Assembly: GCF_000238375.3 (NCBI RefSeq)
Contig: NZ_AHBZ03000012.1
Span: forward strand, 124,001-188,000
Direction of reading: 5' to 3'
Length of the DNA: 64,000 bases
DNA from: Pseudoalteromonas citrea
Lineage (GTDB): Bacteria > Pseudomonadota > Gammaproteobacteria > Enterobacterales > Alteromonadaceae
The notes under the pieces were generated by a model that did no database searches, was not told the DNA's origin, and saw nothing but the letters and a program-made list of their open reading frames with translations. The first letter of the stretch is position 1. Each line of letters starts with the position of its first letter. Both the position numbers and the translations under genes were made by a program. Positions 45,838 through 58,100 of this stretch are shown here, in pieces.

Positions 45838-47364
45838 TTACTCGTCTTCATTGGTCTCTTGATTGTGTAGCTCTAAACTAGATGACATCGCTTGCTCACG
45901 CGTTGACTTCGCAGAGTCATTTCGTAAAGCATCAATACGATTTAAGTAGTTTTGATCAACATCTCCAGTAATATACTGGCCATCAAATACTGATGTTTCA
46001 AAAACTTTAATTTCTGGGTTCTCTTGGCCAACAGCAGCAATTAAATCCTTCAATGACTGATAGATAAGTCCATCAGCACCAATACTTTCGTTTATGTCTT
46101 CTAGCTCACGGCCATGGGCAATAAGCTCAGCGGCAGATGGCATATCAATACCATAGACATTAGGGAAACGTACTTCTGGTGCCGCTGATGCAAAGTATAC
46201 ATTTTTTGCACCGGCTTCACGCGCCATTTCAACTATTTGTGCTGATGTGGTACCGCGAACGATAGAGTCATCAACCAGTAATACATTTTTACCTTTGAAC
46301 TCACTATCAATGGCATTTAACTTGCGGCGTACAGATTTTTTCCGCAGCTCTTGCCCTGGCATAATAAAGGTACGACCAATATAACGGTTTTTTACAAAAC
46401 CTTGGCGGTAAGGTAATTTAAGCTCAGACGCAATCTCTAATGCGACATCACAAGATGTTTCAGGAATAGGGATAACTACGTCAATGTCTTTATCAGCCCA
46501 TTCTTTTGCAATCTTTTCACCTAATTTAGTGCCCATATTCATACGAGTTGCGTAAACAGACATATTGTCCATTACTGAATCAGGTCGTGCAAAATAAACA
46601 AACTCGAAAATACAGGGTGCATGTTGCGTTTTAGCTGCACAGATTTTTGAGTGAAGCTCACCGCTTTCTGTAACATAGATAGCTTCGCCTGGCGCTACAT
46701 CGCGCACAAACTCAAAACCGTCAATTTTCAGTGCGACACTCTCTGACGCAAACATATATTCAACGCCATTGCTGGTTTCACGCTTACCAAACACCAATGG
46801 ACGAATACCATTGGGGTCCCTAAACGCTAATATGCCGTGACCGATGATCATTGCGATACTTGCATAACCACCTGTTGCTTGCTCGTTTACTTCAGAGATA
46901 GCATTGAACATGTCCTCAGCATCAAGTTTCATTTTGTTAGGCTTACCTAACTCATGAGCTAAGATATTCAATAAAATTTCAGAGTCTGACGTCGTATTTA
47001 CGTGACGGCGTGCCGTGGTAAATAAACGTTCTTTAAGTTCTTCAGCATTGGTCAAGTTGCCGTTATGAGCAAGGCCAATACCGAACGGAGAGTTCACATA
47101 AAATGGTTGCGCTTCCGCAGAGCTTGATGAGCCCGCAGTTGGGTAACGCACATGCCCAATCCCGATATTACCTTGTAAACGCTTCATATGACGCGTATGG
47201 AACACGTCTTTTACTAAGCCGTTTGCTTTACGTAAACTAAACGTATTGTTGTCAATGGTAATAATGCCAGCAGCATCTTGGCCACGGTGTTGCAAAACAG
47301 TTAAGCCATCATAAATCGCCTGATTTACAGGAGATGTTCCGACTATCCCAACGATACCACACAT
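45838..47364 (-). CDS. purF: Amidophosphoribosyltransferase
   Basis: A 508-residue enzyme of the first committed purine step, transferring the glutamine amide to PRPP. The N-terminal nucleophile glutaminase starts [18 protein letters not shown] (Cys2 catalytic after Met removal) with [14 protein letters not shown]. The PRPP-binding loop is [19 protein letters not shown]. The length equals E. coli PurF (505). There are 17 bp between cvpA and purF, as in the E. coli dedD-cvpA-purF order. Confidence 0.97.
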   Translation of the reverse strand: MCGIVGIVGTSPVNQAIYDGLTVLQHRGQDAAGIITIDNNTFSLRKANGLVKDVFHTRHMKRLQGNIGIGHVRYPTAGSSSSAEAQPFYVNSPFGIGLAHNGNLTNAEELKERLFTTARRHVNTTSDSEILLNILAHELGKPNKMKLDAEDMFNAISEVNEQATGGYASIAMIIGHGILAFRDPNGIRPLVFGKRETSNGVEYMFASESVALKIDGFEFVRDVAPGEAIYVTESGELHSKICAAKTQHAPCIFEFVYFARPDSVMDNMSVYATRMNMGTKLGEKIAKEWADKDIDVVIPIPETSCDVALEIASELKLPYRQGFVKNRYIGRTFIMPGQELRKKSVRRKLNAIDSEFKGKNVLLVDDSIVRGTTSAQIVEMAREAGAKNVYFASAAPEVRFPNVYGIDMPSAAELIAHGRELEDINESIGADGLIYQSLKDLIAAVGQENPEIKVFETSVFDGQYITGDVDQNYLNRIDALRNDSAKSTREQAMSSSLELHNQETNEDE

Positions 47365-47381
47365 GAAATTTTCCTCGCCGA

Positions 47382-47876
47382 TTAACGGTTTACTGAATTT
47401 AAAAAGCTGGAGTTATGTTCTAGGTAGGTAAAAAACCATTCTATCACAAAGCCAAATTCAGGGATCAAAATAGATGCTGACCACCACTGCGTGCCAGGCG
47501 CACTAGTGAATGCATCCAGAAAAAACAATAAGGCGCTAACGACCAAAACACCTCGTAAACCACCGAATACGATCCCGAAGAGCCGATCGGTGCCAGATAA
47601 ACCTGTGCGCTGCACAAGCTCACCTAAGATATAGTTAACAAACCCACCCAACATCAAGGTCGCAATAAATAATATGGCAATTGCGGCAGCATTTCTTAAA
47701 AGGGGTTCTGAAATGGGAGTAAGGAAGGTTGCTAGATATTGGTAAAAAAAACTGGAAATAAAAAATGCGCCAACCCAGACGACTAACGACATAGCTTCTT
47801 TAACAAAACCACGAAGTAAGCCAAATAATGTCGATAAACCGACAATACAGAGAATAGCGTAATCAACCCAGATCAT
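47382..47876 (-). CDS. cvpA: Colicin V production protein CvpA
   Basis: A 164-residue inner-membrane protein with four helices ([75 protein letters not shown]). Named for its need in colicin V production in E. coli; later studies implicate it in envelope stress and bile tolerance. The [13 protein letters not shown] segment is the family mark. The TTG at 47885 is not used; the ATG at 47876 is preferred. It is part of the dedD-cvpA-purF group. Confidence 0.93.
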   Translation of the reverse strand: MIWVDYAILCIVGLSTLFGLLRGFVKEAMSLVVWVGAFFISSFFYQYLATFLTPISEPLLRNAAAIAILFIATLMLGGFVNYILGELVQRTGLSGTDRLFGIVFGGLRGVLVVSALLFFLDAFTSAPGTQWWSASILIPEFGFVIEWFFTYLEHNSSFLNSVNR

Positions 47877-47937
47877 AATAACCAATAAGTCGTTAATTTG
47901 GGCCGCATTCTATAAGAGCCGACAGGCAATTACCAGA

Positions 47938-48666
47938 TCATTTTGCAATATTGAACTGAGTAAGTCGGCCATTCAATTTGGTCAATTCTTTAAGTTTTGC
48001 AAGCTTAGATTCAAGTTTAGTCTTATCTAAGTCAGGACCTACAAACACTTTAGTTAAAGTGCCATTCGGTGTTTTAACTGGACGCGTAAATGCTTTGAAG
48101 CCGCTCTTTTTGAGCTTTTTTACCAATGCATCAACGTTAGGTTTGTGTGAAAAGCTACCTAATTGAATAACATAGGCCATTTTCGTTAAGTTAGATGTCG
48201 CGGTACGTTTAGGCTCTTTTGCTTTAGAAACAACGGTAGATACGACCACTTTGTCATCTGCCTCAGGTTTTACTTCTGGCTTGGTATTGGCTTTGCTACC
48301 CGGTACTGCTGTTTGTGAGACAAGCTGCGAGTTTGAGTCGCTACCACTATCAGACGTGGTATCACTTGCATTGCCAGTGAGCGCCGTTGAACGCTCAGTT
48401 GTGATATTATCATCAGTGTCTGTTAATAGCGCGTCATCTGGCGTCAACGTCTCCAAAACGTCTCCCTGAACTATTGGGCCATTCTCAGCCTCTAGGTCAA
48501 TTCTCGTTTTTAAATCGACTGTCGTAAACTCAGGACGCTCTGGTATCGCCTTGAAACCATCTTTATAGTGAACCTTTTCACCATCAAGGATATTGGGAAT
48601 AAAAATTATTGCCGCAACCACGACGATACTTGTTCCTACTAGACGGTTAATAAATCCTGAGTTCAC
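47938..48666 (-). CDS. dedD: DedD, SPOR-domain cell-division protein
   Basis: A 242-residue single-pass inner-membrane protein. The membrane helix is near residues 6-25 (INRLVGTSIVVVAAIIFIPN), followed by the conserved ILDGEKVHYKDGFKAIPERP. A disordered Ser/Thr/Asp-rich linker of about 100 residues comes next. The C-terminal SPOR domain (AYVIQLGSFSHKPNVDALVK to LNGRLTQF) binds denuded septal peptidoglycan. It is 15 bp from folC and precedes cvpA, the E. coli order. Confidence 0.92.
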   Translation of the reverse strand: MNSGFINRLVGTSIVVVAAIIFIPNILDGEKVHYKDGFKAIPERPEFTTVDLKTRIDLEAENGPIVQGDVLETLTPDDALLTDTDDNITTERSTALTGNASDTTSDSGSDSNSQLVSQTAVPGSKANTKPEVKPEADDKVVVSTVVSKAKEPKRTATSNLTKMAYVIQLGSFSHKPNVDALVKKLKKSGFKAFTRPVKTPNGTLTKVFVGPDLDKTKLESKLAKLKELTKLNGRLTQFNIAK

Positions 48667-48681
48667 GTTATTACTCTCTAC

Positions 48682-49935
48682 TTATTCAAAATATGCAATG
48701 GCGTGAGCCACCGTGAAAAATGAGCCAAAAACGATCAATACTGTTTCATCGTCCAGCGATGGTAACGTATGTACTAACGCGTCTTTTACGCTATCAAAAA
48801 CTAACACAGGTTGAGTGTTTGGCACCAGTGATTGTAGATTTGTACCGAGCTCTGCGCGAGGCCCCTCTAATGATGCACAAGTCCACACGTCAACTAAGTC
48901 AATCACTTCATTGATAACACTCGCTTTATCTTTATCCGCTAGCATAGCGATTAATGCATGAACTTTAAAGCCTTGTGCTTTAAGGTCGGTCAATTTTTGG
49001 GCTAAATAGCGAGCTGATTCAGGGTTATGTGCAACATCAGTGAACACTTGCGGCCGCTCACTTAATTGTTGAAAACGCCCTTCAACCTTTAGATCTGCCA
49101 AGCATTGTTTGATAACAGCTTCTGAGGGCAACAAATCAAGTGTTGCGAGTGTAGTCAAGGCCGTTGTTACATTCTGAGCAGGGATCGCTGGCTTAGCAAA
49201 TTCGTAGTCAAAGTCATGATAAATCCACCTAAACCCCGACTCTGTTGGAATATATAGGAAGTCACGTTTTGACAAAATTAAATCGGCTTCTATTTCCACA
49301 CCATAATCAGTGACTGTATGCGGTATATTAAGGTCGCCCACAATGGCTGGCGTATCTTTGCGGAAGATACCTGCTTTGTCATAACCCACTAACTCTCGTG
49401 TATCGCCTAAATACTCTTTATGGTCCAAATCAATGGTGGTGATCACACTCGCATAAGGTGTGACTATGTTCGTTGCGTCATAACGACCACCTAAGCCCAC
49501 TTCAAGTAAGATATAGTCAACGGCAAAGCGCTTAAAAATAGCTAAGCTGCCTAAAGTACCATACTCAAAATAGGTGAGCGCCGTGTCTCCACGACCCTGT
49601 TCAAGTTGATGAAAGGCATCTACATGCACTTGATCAGATAACTCTTTACCATTGACTCTTACACGTTCGTTATATCGAACTAAATGCGGGGAAGCATAGG
49701 TACCAACATTATAACCTTGTGCAAGTAAAATAGACTCCATACAACGCGCTGTGGTTCCTTTGCCATTGGTACCTGCGATCAGAATGATTTTACTGGAAGT
49801 ATTGAGTAAGTCGATAGTCTGCGCGACTTTTTGAACCCGCTCTAACCCCATTTCGATGTTAGCTGGGTGTACACTTTCTAAATAACAAAGCCAATCATCA
49901 AGAGTCGACGATTGGCTTGGTGTTTGCATTGTCAT
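48682..49935 (-). CDS. folC: Bifunctional folylpolyglutamate synthase/dihydrofolate synthase
   Basis: A 417-residue Mur-ligase-fold enzyme adding glutamate to dihydropteroate and to folates. The P-loop is ILIAGTNGKGTTARCMESIL near residues 50-69. The folate-binding SPHLVRYNERVRVNG, then LLEVGLGGRYDATNIV with the family Glu, and HKEYLGDT are all present. The length is as in E. coli FolC (422). It lies between accD and dedD as in E. coli. Confidence 0.96.
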   Translation of the reverse strand: MTMQTPSQSSTLDDWLCYLESVHPANIEMGLERVQKVAQTIDLLNTSSKIILIAGTNGKGTTARCMESILLAQGYNVGTYASPHLVRYNERVRVNGKELSDQVHVDAFHQLEQGRGDTALTYFEYGTLGSLAIFKRFAVDYILLEVGLGGRYDATNIVTPYASVITTIDLDHKEYLGDTRELVGYDKAGIFRKDTPAIVGDLNIPHTVTDYGVEIEADLILSKRDFLYIPTESGFRWIYHDFDYEFAKPAIPAQNVTTALTTLATLDLLPSEAVIKQCLADLKVEGRFQQLSERPQVFTDVAHNPESARYLAQKLTDLKAQGFKVHALIAMLADKDKASVINEVIDLVDVWTCASLEGPRAELGTNLQSLVPNTQPVLVFDSVKDALVHTLPSLDDETVLIVFGSFFTVAHAIAYFE

Positions 49936-49959
49936 ATTCGTAACTTAAACTTGAAAAAT

Positions 49960-50835
49960 TTACGCTACTCTATGCTCTTGTTCAGTTGAAGGCAAGTCCA
50001 TAAACTTAGCAAGTATACGTGCTAATGTGTCACGCATTTCTCGGCGGTCAACGATCATATCAATCGCACCGTGCTCAAGTAAAAACTCACTGCGCTGGAA
50101 TCCGTCAGGTAAAGTTTCACGTACCGTTTGCTCAATAACTCGTGGGCCCGCAAAACCAATCAAGGCTTTAGGCTCAGCAACATTAATATCACCTAACATC
50201 GCAAGTGATGCTGATACACCACCCATAGTAGGATCGGTTAAAACCGAGATAAACGGTAACCCTTTCTCACTCATTTTTGCCAATGCCGCGCTTGTTTTTG
50301 CCATTTGCATCAAAGACATAAGTGCCTCTTGCATTCGAGCGCCACCCGAAGAAGAGAAGCACACCAATGGCATGTTATGTTCTAAGCTTTGATTCACCGC
50401 ATCCACAAAACGTGCGCCAACAACTGATGCCATTGAACCGCCCATAAAGGCAAACTCGAATGATACTGCAGCAACAGGCATGCCTTTCAAACGCCCTGTC
50501 ATCGCAACTAATGCATCTTTCTCACCACTTACTTTTTGTGCTGATGAAATACGATCTGAATATTTTTTCGAGTCTTTAAATTTCAAGACATCTTGCGGCT
50601 CATGCTGAGCACCAATTTCTTTAAGGTCTGCATCATCTAAAAAGTATTCTAAACGTTTACGCGCGCTCAAGCGCATGTGATGATCGCATTTAGGACAAAC
50701 ATTTAATGACTTTTCAAGTTCTGCTTTGTATAAAATAGCATCACAGGATGAACATTTTGCCCATACACCTTCAGGAATTTCTTTTTTCCCTGACGCTTTT
50801 GTTGTTTTAGGTAAGATCTTTTCTAACCAACTCAT
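49960..50835 (-). CDS. accD: Acetyl-CoA carboxylase carboxyltransferase subunit beta
   Basis: A 291-residue subunit that with AccA transfers carboxylate from biotin to acetyl-CoA, the first step of fatty acid synthesis. The N-terminal zinc ribbon is seen in [19 protein letters not shown] and [13 protein letters not shown] (four Cys). The crotonase-like core follows with [20 protein letters not shown] and [15 protein letters not shown]. The start at 50835 ([12 protein letters not shown]) is the family start; the frame is open further upstream. Confidence 0.97.
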   Translation of the reverse strand: MSWLEKILPKTTKASGKKEIPEGVWAKCSSCDAILYKAELEKSLNVCPKCDHHMRLSARKRLEYFLDDADLKEIGAQHEPQDVLKFKDSKKYSDRISSAQKVSGEKDALVAMTGRLKGMPVAAVSFEFAFMGGSMASVVGARFVDAVNQSLEHNMPLVCFSSSGGARMQEALMSLMQMAKTSAALAKMSEKGLPFISVLTDPTMGGVSASLAMLGDINVAEPKALIGFAGPRVIEQTVRETLPDGFQRSEFLLEHGAIDMIVDRREMRDTLARILAKFMDLPSTEQEHRVA

Positions 50836-51127
50836 TTGCAACTCTCTTGTGCTAATTCTGTGTCGCGACGTCTGCAAGTACAGACAAACTGTTTCAATTA
50901 AAACATGATTTTGTCTACAACGGTATAAAAAACTGGTCTTAGTAGTCGCACCATAATACGAGCTAAAACAAACAAATCAATAATAATTTACTTATGTTTA
51001 TTATCATTAACAATGTTTGAACTTATTTCCAAATTAGCACTGCAGCGACTCTAAACTCATTTTTTATAATTACGTTTTGCAAGTCCTTCAATAAAGGGTC
51101 TCTTATTAAGACGTGCTGGTTAGCTAA

Positions 51128-51925
51128 TTATTCAATATCTTTATTTGGTAAAAATAACGGCCCTAATGAGGTCGAAGGTATGTTCCATTTTTGTGGATAG
51201 TCTACGTCGACCAAATATAAACCATTTGGCTTTGCAGTCGCACCAGCTTGGGTACGGTCTTTAAGTGTTAACAGCTCTGCCATCCACTCCGGCGACTGCT
51301 TACCCATACCAATATCCGTCAAGCATCCGGTAATATTTCGAACCATATGATGCAAAAACGCATTCGCTTTAATATCAATAACTAAATAATCGTTTACTCG
51401 TTCAACACTCAAATGGTGAATATTACGAAATGGCGTATTGGACTGACAGTGCACAGCGCGAAACGAAGTAAAGTCTTGTTCACCTAACATGGCAGGACAT
51501 GCAGCCTGCATTAATGACTCATCAAGTGGATGATGAAAATGTGTTACCCCACTTCGTAATATACCTGGACGATAGGCATGATTATAAATCACGTATCGAT
51601 ATCTTCTTGCTGTCGCACTAAAACGGGCATGAAACTCATCATCGACTTGTTGTGCATAACGTACTGCAATGTCATCGGGTAACATAGAATTAAGGCCTAA
51701 TGTAAAGGCGCTCATATCGCGTTCAGCATGCGTATCGAAATGCACAACCTGCCCAGTGGCATGCACACCTGCGTCGGTGCGCCCTGCGCATACAATATCA
51801 ATTTTATGGTTACAGATACGAGATAATGCTGTTTCAATTTCTTGCTGCACACTATTTACATGGGGCTGACGCTGCCACCCACTGTAATTTGCCCCGTTAT
51901 ACTCTATTCCCATTGCTACGCGCAT
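51128..51925 (-). CDS. truA: tRNA pseudouridine synthase A
   Basis: A 265-residue enzyme that makes pseudouridine at positions 38-40 of the anticodon stem. The catalytic Asp is in [20 protein letters not shown] near residue 52. [19 protein letters not shown] and [20 protein letters not shown] are further family segments. The length is standard (E. coli 270). The fimV-truA-accD order is a common gammaproteobacterial group. Confidence 0.96.
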   Translation of the reverse strand: MRVAMGIEYNGANYSGWQRQPHVNSVQQEIETALSRICNHKIDIVCAGRTDAGVHATGQVVHFDTHAERDMSAFTLGLNSMLPDDIAVRYAQQVDDEFHARFSATARRYRYVIYNHAYRPGILRSGVTHFHHPLDESLMQAACPAMLGEQDFTSFRAVHCQSNTPFRNIHHLSVERVNDYLVIDIKANAFLHHMVRNITGCLTDIGMGKQSPEWMAELLTLKDRTQAGATAKPNGLYLVDVDYPQKWNIPSTSLGPLFLPNKDIE

Positions 51926-52071
51926 ACTGACTCTTACCTCGATGTTTAATAGCCGTGCATTTTATGCGATTGCAAGCACGAATAAAAGCATGCGTCATCA
52001 TACACAAGATATTTCTCGCGATAATAACCATTTAGTGTAAATACGCTGTTAGTAGAAAGCGAGCATGCCAA

Positions 52072-52109
52072 AATTAAAAATGACGTATTGTATTACGTCA
52101 TTTTTAATT
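52072..52109. terminator. Strong intrinsic terminator after fimV
   Basis: A perfect 16-bp stem (AATTAAAAATGACGTA / TACGTCATTTTTAATT) with a 6-nt loop, 29 bp beyond the fimV stop, usable on both strands. Confidence 0.92.
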
Positions 52110-52137
52110 AACTACTTAAGTGCACTTGGCTGTTGTG

Positions 52138-55100
52138 CTAAGTGATAAGCTTACTCTGTAAAGCCTGTGCTTCACTTTGGACTGATTCAGGGCCTTTATC
52201 TAATACCTCTTTTATCACCCCCATAGCCCCATCGTAATCTTCAATTTCAATATAGGCACGGGCCAAATCTAACTTAGCAGCAAAACCGTCGGCTTCTAAA
52301 TCTACATCGGTGGCATTATCCCCAGCTAAAAACTCATCAAAGTCGCCTAAGCCTACATCCATGTCCGCATCATTATATGGCTCATCTTGAGGCTCTAAAT
52401 CATCACTTTGTGACAGCAAATCATCTATATCAACAAATTGATCTTCTTCATCTTCACTAAGCTCTGCAAGCTCTGCAAGCTCTGCAAGCTCGCTTGTATC
52501 TAAATCTGGTTCATCATTCAATAAAGAATCAAAATCAACTTCCACATCGTCTAAATCAGAAATATTGATTGGCTCAGGCTCAACCATATCGTTAAGCAAT
52601 GAATCAAAATCTGTATCAGATAAATTGGCCATGAATTCATTTTCAATGGCAGCTTCATCAATGACTACTTGCTCAGCAGCTTCTTGCGCTTCACTCAATT
52701 CATCAAGTTGTGATAAAAATTCATCTGGCGAGTCAGGTAAATTATCATCTTCTTGCGCTTCAGACTCAAGCTCAAATTCAGGTGCATCTGCTAAACTCGT
52801 TGGCTCTGGATCTACTTGAGTCTCTAATAACGACTCAGCTCCAACGTTTATCTCTTCATCAACGTGAGCATCTAATTCAGAAGGCTCTGCAAGCATGTCT
52901 TCTGCAAAATCATCATCAGATGTGCTTTCAAGCGTTGGGTCAACGTCCAGTTGATCATCAACTTCAAGTGAAGTTTCAGGCTCATCAGCTAGCGCATCTA
53001 AAGCTGATTGTTCATCAAACTCAGGGAGCGTTTCAATTGGCTCTTCAGCTGCAACGTTTATCTCTTCATCAACGTTAACCTCTTCATCAACGTGAGACTC
53101 TAATCCAGAAGGCTCAGCAAGCATGTCTTCTGTAAAATCATCATCAGATGTGCTTTCAAGCGTTGGGTCAACGTCCAGTTGATCATCAACTTCAAGTGAA
53201 GTTTCAGGCTCTTCAGCTAGCACATCTAAAGCTGCTTGTTCATCAAACTCAGGAAGCGTTTCAATTGGCTCTTCAGCTGCAACGTTTATCTCTTCATCAA
53301 CATGAGGCTCTAATTCAGAAGGGTCTGCAAGCACGTTTTCTGCAAAATTATCATCAGATGTGCTTTCAAGCGTTGGGTCAACATCAAGCTCATCTTCGAC
53401 TTCACGCGAAGCTTCAGGCTCATCGGCTAGCGCATCTAAAGCTGCTTGTTCATCAAACTCAGGAAGCGTTTCAATTGGCTCTTCAGCTGCAACGTTTACC
53501 TCTTCTTCAACGTGAGCTTCTTCTTCAACATGAGCCTCTAATTCAGAAGGCTCTAATTCAGAAAGGTCTTCAAGCACGTTTTCTGCAAAATTATCATCAG
53601 ATATGCTTTCAAGCGTTGGGTCAACATCAAGCTCATCTTCGACTTCACGCGAAGCTTCAGGCTCATCGGCTAGCGCATCTAAAGCTGCTTGTTCATCAAA
53701 CTCAGGAAGCGTTTCAATTGGCTCTTCAGCTACAACGTTTACCTCCTCTTCAACGTGAGCCTCTAATTCAGAAGGTTCTAATTTTGTAGGTTCTGCAAGT
53801 ACGTCTTCTGCAAAATTATCATCGGGTGTGCTTTCAAGCGTAGGGTCAACATCAAGTTCATCTTCAACTTCAAGTGAAGTTTCAGGCTCATCGGCTAGCG
53901 CATCTAAAGCTGCTTGTTCATCAAACTCAGGAACCGTTTCAATTGGCTCTTCAGCTTCAACGCTTATCTCTTCATCACTGTGAGCCTCTAATTCAGAAGG
54001 CTCTAATTCAGAAGGGTCTGCAAGCACGTCTTCTGCAAAGTTATCATCTGGTGTGCTTTCAAGCGTTGGGTCAACATCAAGCTCATCTTCGACTTCACGC
54101 GAAGTTTCAGGCTCATCGGCTAGCGCATCTAAAGCAGCTTGTTCATCAAATTCAGGGAGCGTTTCAATTGGCTCTTCAGCTGCAACGTTTACCTCTTCAT
54201 CAACATGAGCCTCTAATTCAGAAGGGTCTGCAAGCACCTCTTCTGCAAAGTTATTATCTGGTGTGCTTTCAAGCGTTGGGTCAACATCAAGCTCATCTTC
54301 GACTTCACGCGAAGTTTCAGGCTCATCGGCTAGCGCATCTAAAGCGGCTTGTTCATCAAACTCAGGAACCGTTTCAATTGGCTGCTCAGCTTCAACGCTT
54401 ATCTCTTCATCAGAACTTTGGGGTTGAGCTTCTAAAGTCTCCGTGAACGCTCCTAAATCTTGCTCTACGTTTAAATCAGTTACCGATGACGTTGAAAGCG
54501 CATCCTCATCTTGCAGTAAAGAGTCAAATTCTGATGCACTCAGTTCATCCAACTCATCGCCCATCGAGTCCAGAGCGTCTTGCTCATTAAACTCAGGAAG
54601 ATCCTCTATATTTTGCTCATCTTGTTCATTTTCAACAGGCGTAACGTCATCTATTTGCTCATCATGACGTGTTGTTTCATCATCTTCAAATGATAGGTCT
54701 AAATCATCTTCTTCATGTAAATCATCTAGATCGCCTTCTAACGCATGTTCAGATACCATTTTACTTTGTAATGCGTCGGAAAGCGCTTGCTCTGTCTCAC
54801 TGGTCGATAAGGGCGTATCGTCTAATTCATTGTCTAACTCTAGCTCTGGGTAGCTGTCTAACTCGGCACTCGGCGTAACTAAATCAGGCTCATCAAACAC
54901 CTCTGTTTCAGATAAATCAGCCCCTTCTAGTAATGGATCATCACCTAAGTCGATTTCATCTTCCTCAGCCAGTTCATCATCCCAATCAGACTCACCTGAG
55001 TCATCCAGCGTTTTTAAAAGCTCATCAATACTCTGGCCGTTCTTTTTCTCTTCTTCATCAAACTCAGATATAGGAGGTATACTTTCATCATCAGACGGTA

Positions 55101-58100
55101 CTGGCGTAGAGTTTGATTGGGCTTCACTCTCTGGAGAGTCCAAGTCATCAAGATCAAAATCGCTTTCTATTATTGGCAAATTATCGCTTTGTCCACTGTG
55201 ACTTGTCTCAGAAAGCAACTCGTCGTCAACCTCACTGAGAAGATCACCCGCAATATCATCAGTTAAACTGCTTGTGACGACAGTGTCTTTATCACCATTG
55301 AGCAATTCATCTATATCTTCTATGTCTAATTCATCATCAGGTTCATTTAACAAGCCATCTATATTCTCAATATCCAGCTCACCAGCTTCTTCTGCTAACT
55401 CTGGCTCTATTGCAACTTCACCATCCGCTTCGGCAAGGCCAATATTTTCGGTATCGATATCAGTCTCGAAACCTGTATCTAAATCAGTACTGCTATCAGC
55501 TTCTTCAAGCAACGCGTCTAATTCATTGTCGCCTTGACCGTCATCTAATTCATCTGCTTCTTCTATTAATTCAGCTTCAGCAGTAACTTCACCATCCGTT
55601 TCGCCAAGATCAGTATTTTCGATATCAGCTTCGATATCTGTATCTAAATCAGTACTGCTATCAGCTTCTTCGACCAACGCGTCTAATTCATTGTCGCCTT
55701 GAACATCATCTAACTCATCTGCTTCTTCTATTAATTCAGCTTCAGCAGTAACTTCACCATCCGTTTCGGCAAGGTCAATATTTTCGGTAACGGTATCGAT
55801 ATCAGCCTCGATATCAGCCTCGATATCAGCCTCGATATCAGCCTCGATATCTGTATCTAAATCAGTACTGCTATCAGCTTCTTCGACCAACGCATCTAAT
55901 TCATTGTCGCCTTGGCCGTCATCTAACTCATCTGCTTCTTCTATTAATTCAGCTTCAGCAGTAACTTCACTTTCCGTAGCGGCAAGATCAGTATTTTCGA
56001 TATCAGCCTCGATATCTGTATCTAAATCAGTACTGCTATCAGCTTCTTCAACCAACGCATCTAATTCATTGTCGCCTTGAACATCATCTAACTCATCTGC
56101 TTCTTCTATTAATTCAGCTTCAGCAGTAACTTCACCATCCGTTTCGGCAAGGTCATTATTTTCGGTAACGGTATCGATATCAGTCTCGAAACCTGTATCT
56201 AACTCAGGACTGCTATCAGCTTCTTCGACCAACGCATCTAATTCATTGTCGCCTTGACCATCATCTAACTCGCCAGTTTCATCTATCAAACCATCGATGC
56301 CATCAATATCGTCAATATCGAATTCTTCTTCTAGTGATGTCTCTGTCACTTCTTCAGGCGTTGCTTCATCTATCAGACCATCAATATCGTCAATATCGAA
56401 CTCTTCTTCTAGCTGTGTCTCTGTAACTTCTTCAGGCGCTGCTTCCTCTATCAGACCATCGATATCGTCAATATCGAACTCTTCTTCTAGCTGTGTCTCT
56501 GCCAATTCTTCAGGCGTTGCTTCCTCTATCAGACCATCGATATCGTCAATATCGAACTCTTCTTCTAGTTGTGTCTCTGCAACCTCTTCAGGCGCGGCTT
56601 CCTCTATCAGACCATCGATATCGTCAATATCGAACTCTTCTTCTAGCTGTGTCTCTGCAACTTCTTCAGGCGCAGCTTCATCTATCAGACCATCGATATC
56701 GTCAATATCGAACTCTTCTTCTAGCTGTGTCTCTGCAACTTCTTCAGGCGCAGCTTCCTCTATCAGACCATCGATATCGTCAATATCGAACTCTTCTTCT
56801 GACAATGGCTCATCTGACTTAGATGCAGCCTCATCCAATAGTCCATCGATATCATCAATGTCAAATGCCTCTTCAGATGGAGTATCTCCCTCCTCAGAGC
56901 CAACTTCATCCAATAGTCCGTCAATGTCGTCTATGTCAAATTCATCATCTTCATTTTTCGAATCATTGTTGCTCTCTTCATCAAGCAGGCTATCAATATC
57001 ATCTAGGTCTAAATTATCAGACGATTCAATTGTCTCTTGCGAGTTCGACTCAAGCAGAGAGTCAACATCATCCCCCATGATATCGACATCAGGTTTACTC
57101 GACGTTTCATCTAAAATTGAGTCTATATCTACATCTTCTTGTGAGTCCTCAGCCAATTCTTCACTTAACGCAGCTAACGCATCATCACTAATATCAAGTT
57201 CATCATCATTACCATCGTCAGCACTTGATACTTCGTTGAATAGATCATCAATGTCTCCGTCATTTAAAATATCACCGGAGTCTTGCTCTATATCGAGAGC
57301 AACTTCATCACCTAACCCATCTGGTTCATCGAAGTTTTGTTGTAAGAAATCATCAAGATCATCGCCACTATCAAGCTCATCTGTTTCATCATCAAATACA
57401 ATGTCATCACTGAGTAAACCATCGAGCTCATCTTGATCTAATGTATCATTCCCCTCTTCAAAAGCATCATCTTCCAGCGAGTCAAACATGATGTCATCGT
57501 CTTCAGGTAGCATATCGTCATCAAGCTGGACACTTTCGTCAATCGGATCGGGGACAGCGGCAGGTGCAATATCGAGATCAAGTGGGTCAGCAGCAACGGG
57601 CGCTTGTGGGAGAAAGTCGTCCTCGGCTCCACTATCAGCAGGTTCATCTTTTTGGCGTTTTTTCAAGAAAAGTATTACGCCACCAATGACCAGTAATGAA
57701 GGTACTATCGCCATTAACAGCACCATAAGCGGATTGGAAAGTAGCGCCTCACTACTCATACCCGAATCTTGCTGTTTTTGTGCTGCTTGTTCTGCTAATA
57801 ATTCGTTTTGTAAATCGATCAGTGATTTGAGCTGTTGCTGTATTTGGCTATCTTGACCCAATTGCTGCTGCACATTTTTCAATTCATCTGAGATATCGCC
57901 GAGTTTTTGCTTAAGTTTATTATTTTCCTTGAGAATATCTTCAACATTGCGAACAGAACTTTTGAACTGGTTTTGTAACTCTAATAGCTTGGAGTCCTGA
58001 TCCATCTGCAACGATTTAAGCCTATTTGCTAACTCAACTTTTGCTTCTTCCACGTCTACTTTGCGCGCTTGAGTCACTTTTTTCTGGGCTTGCTCAATCG

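Noticed and set aside
52565-57856. Several long plus-strand open frames (for example 53148-53789 and 56297-57436)
   Set aside because: They are mirror frames of the fimV repeats: low-complexity Ser- or Leu/Gln-rich translations without start signals, produced by the biased GA-rich coding strand.
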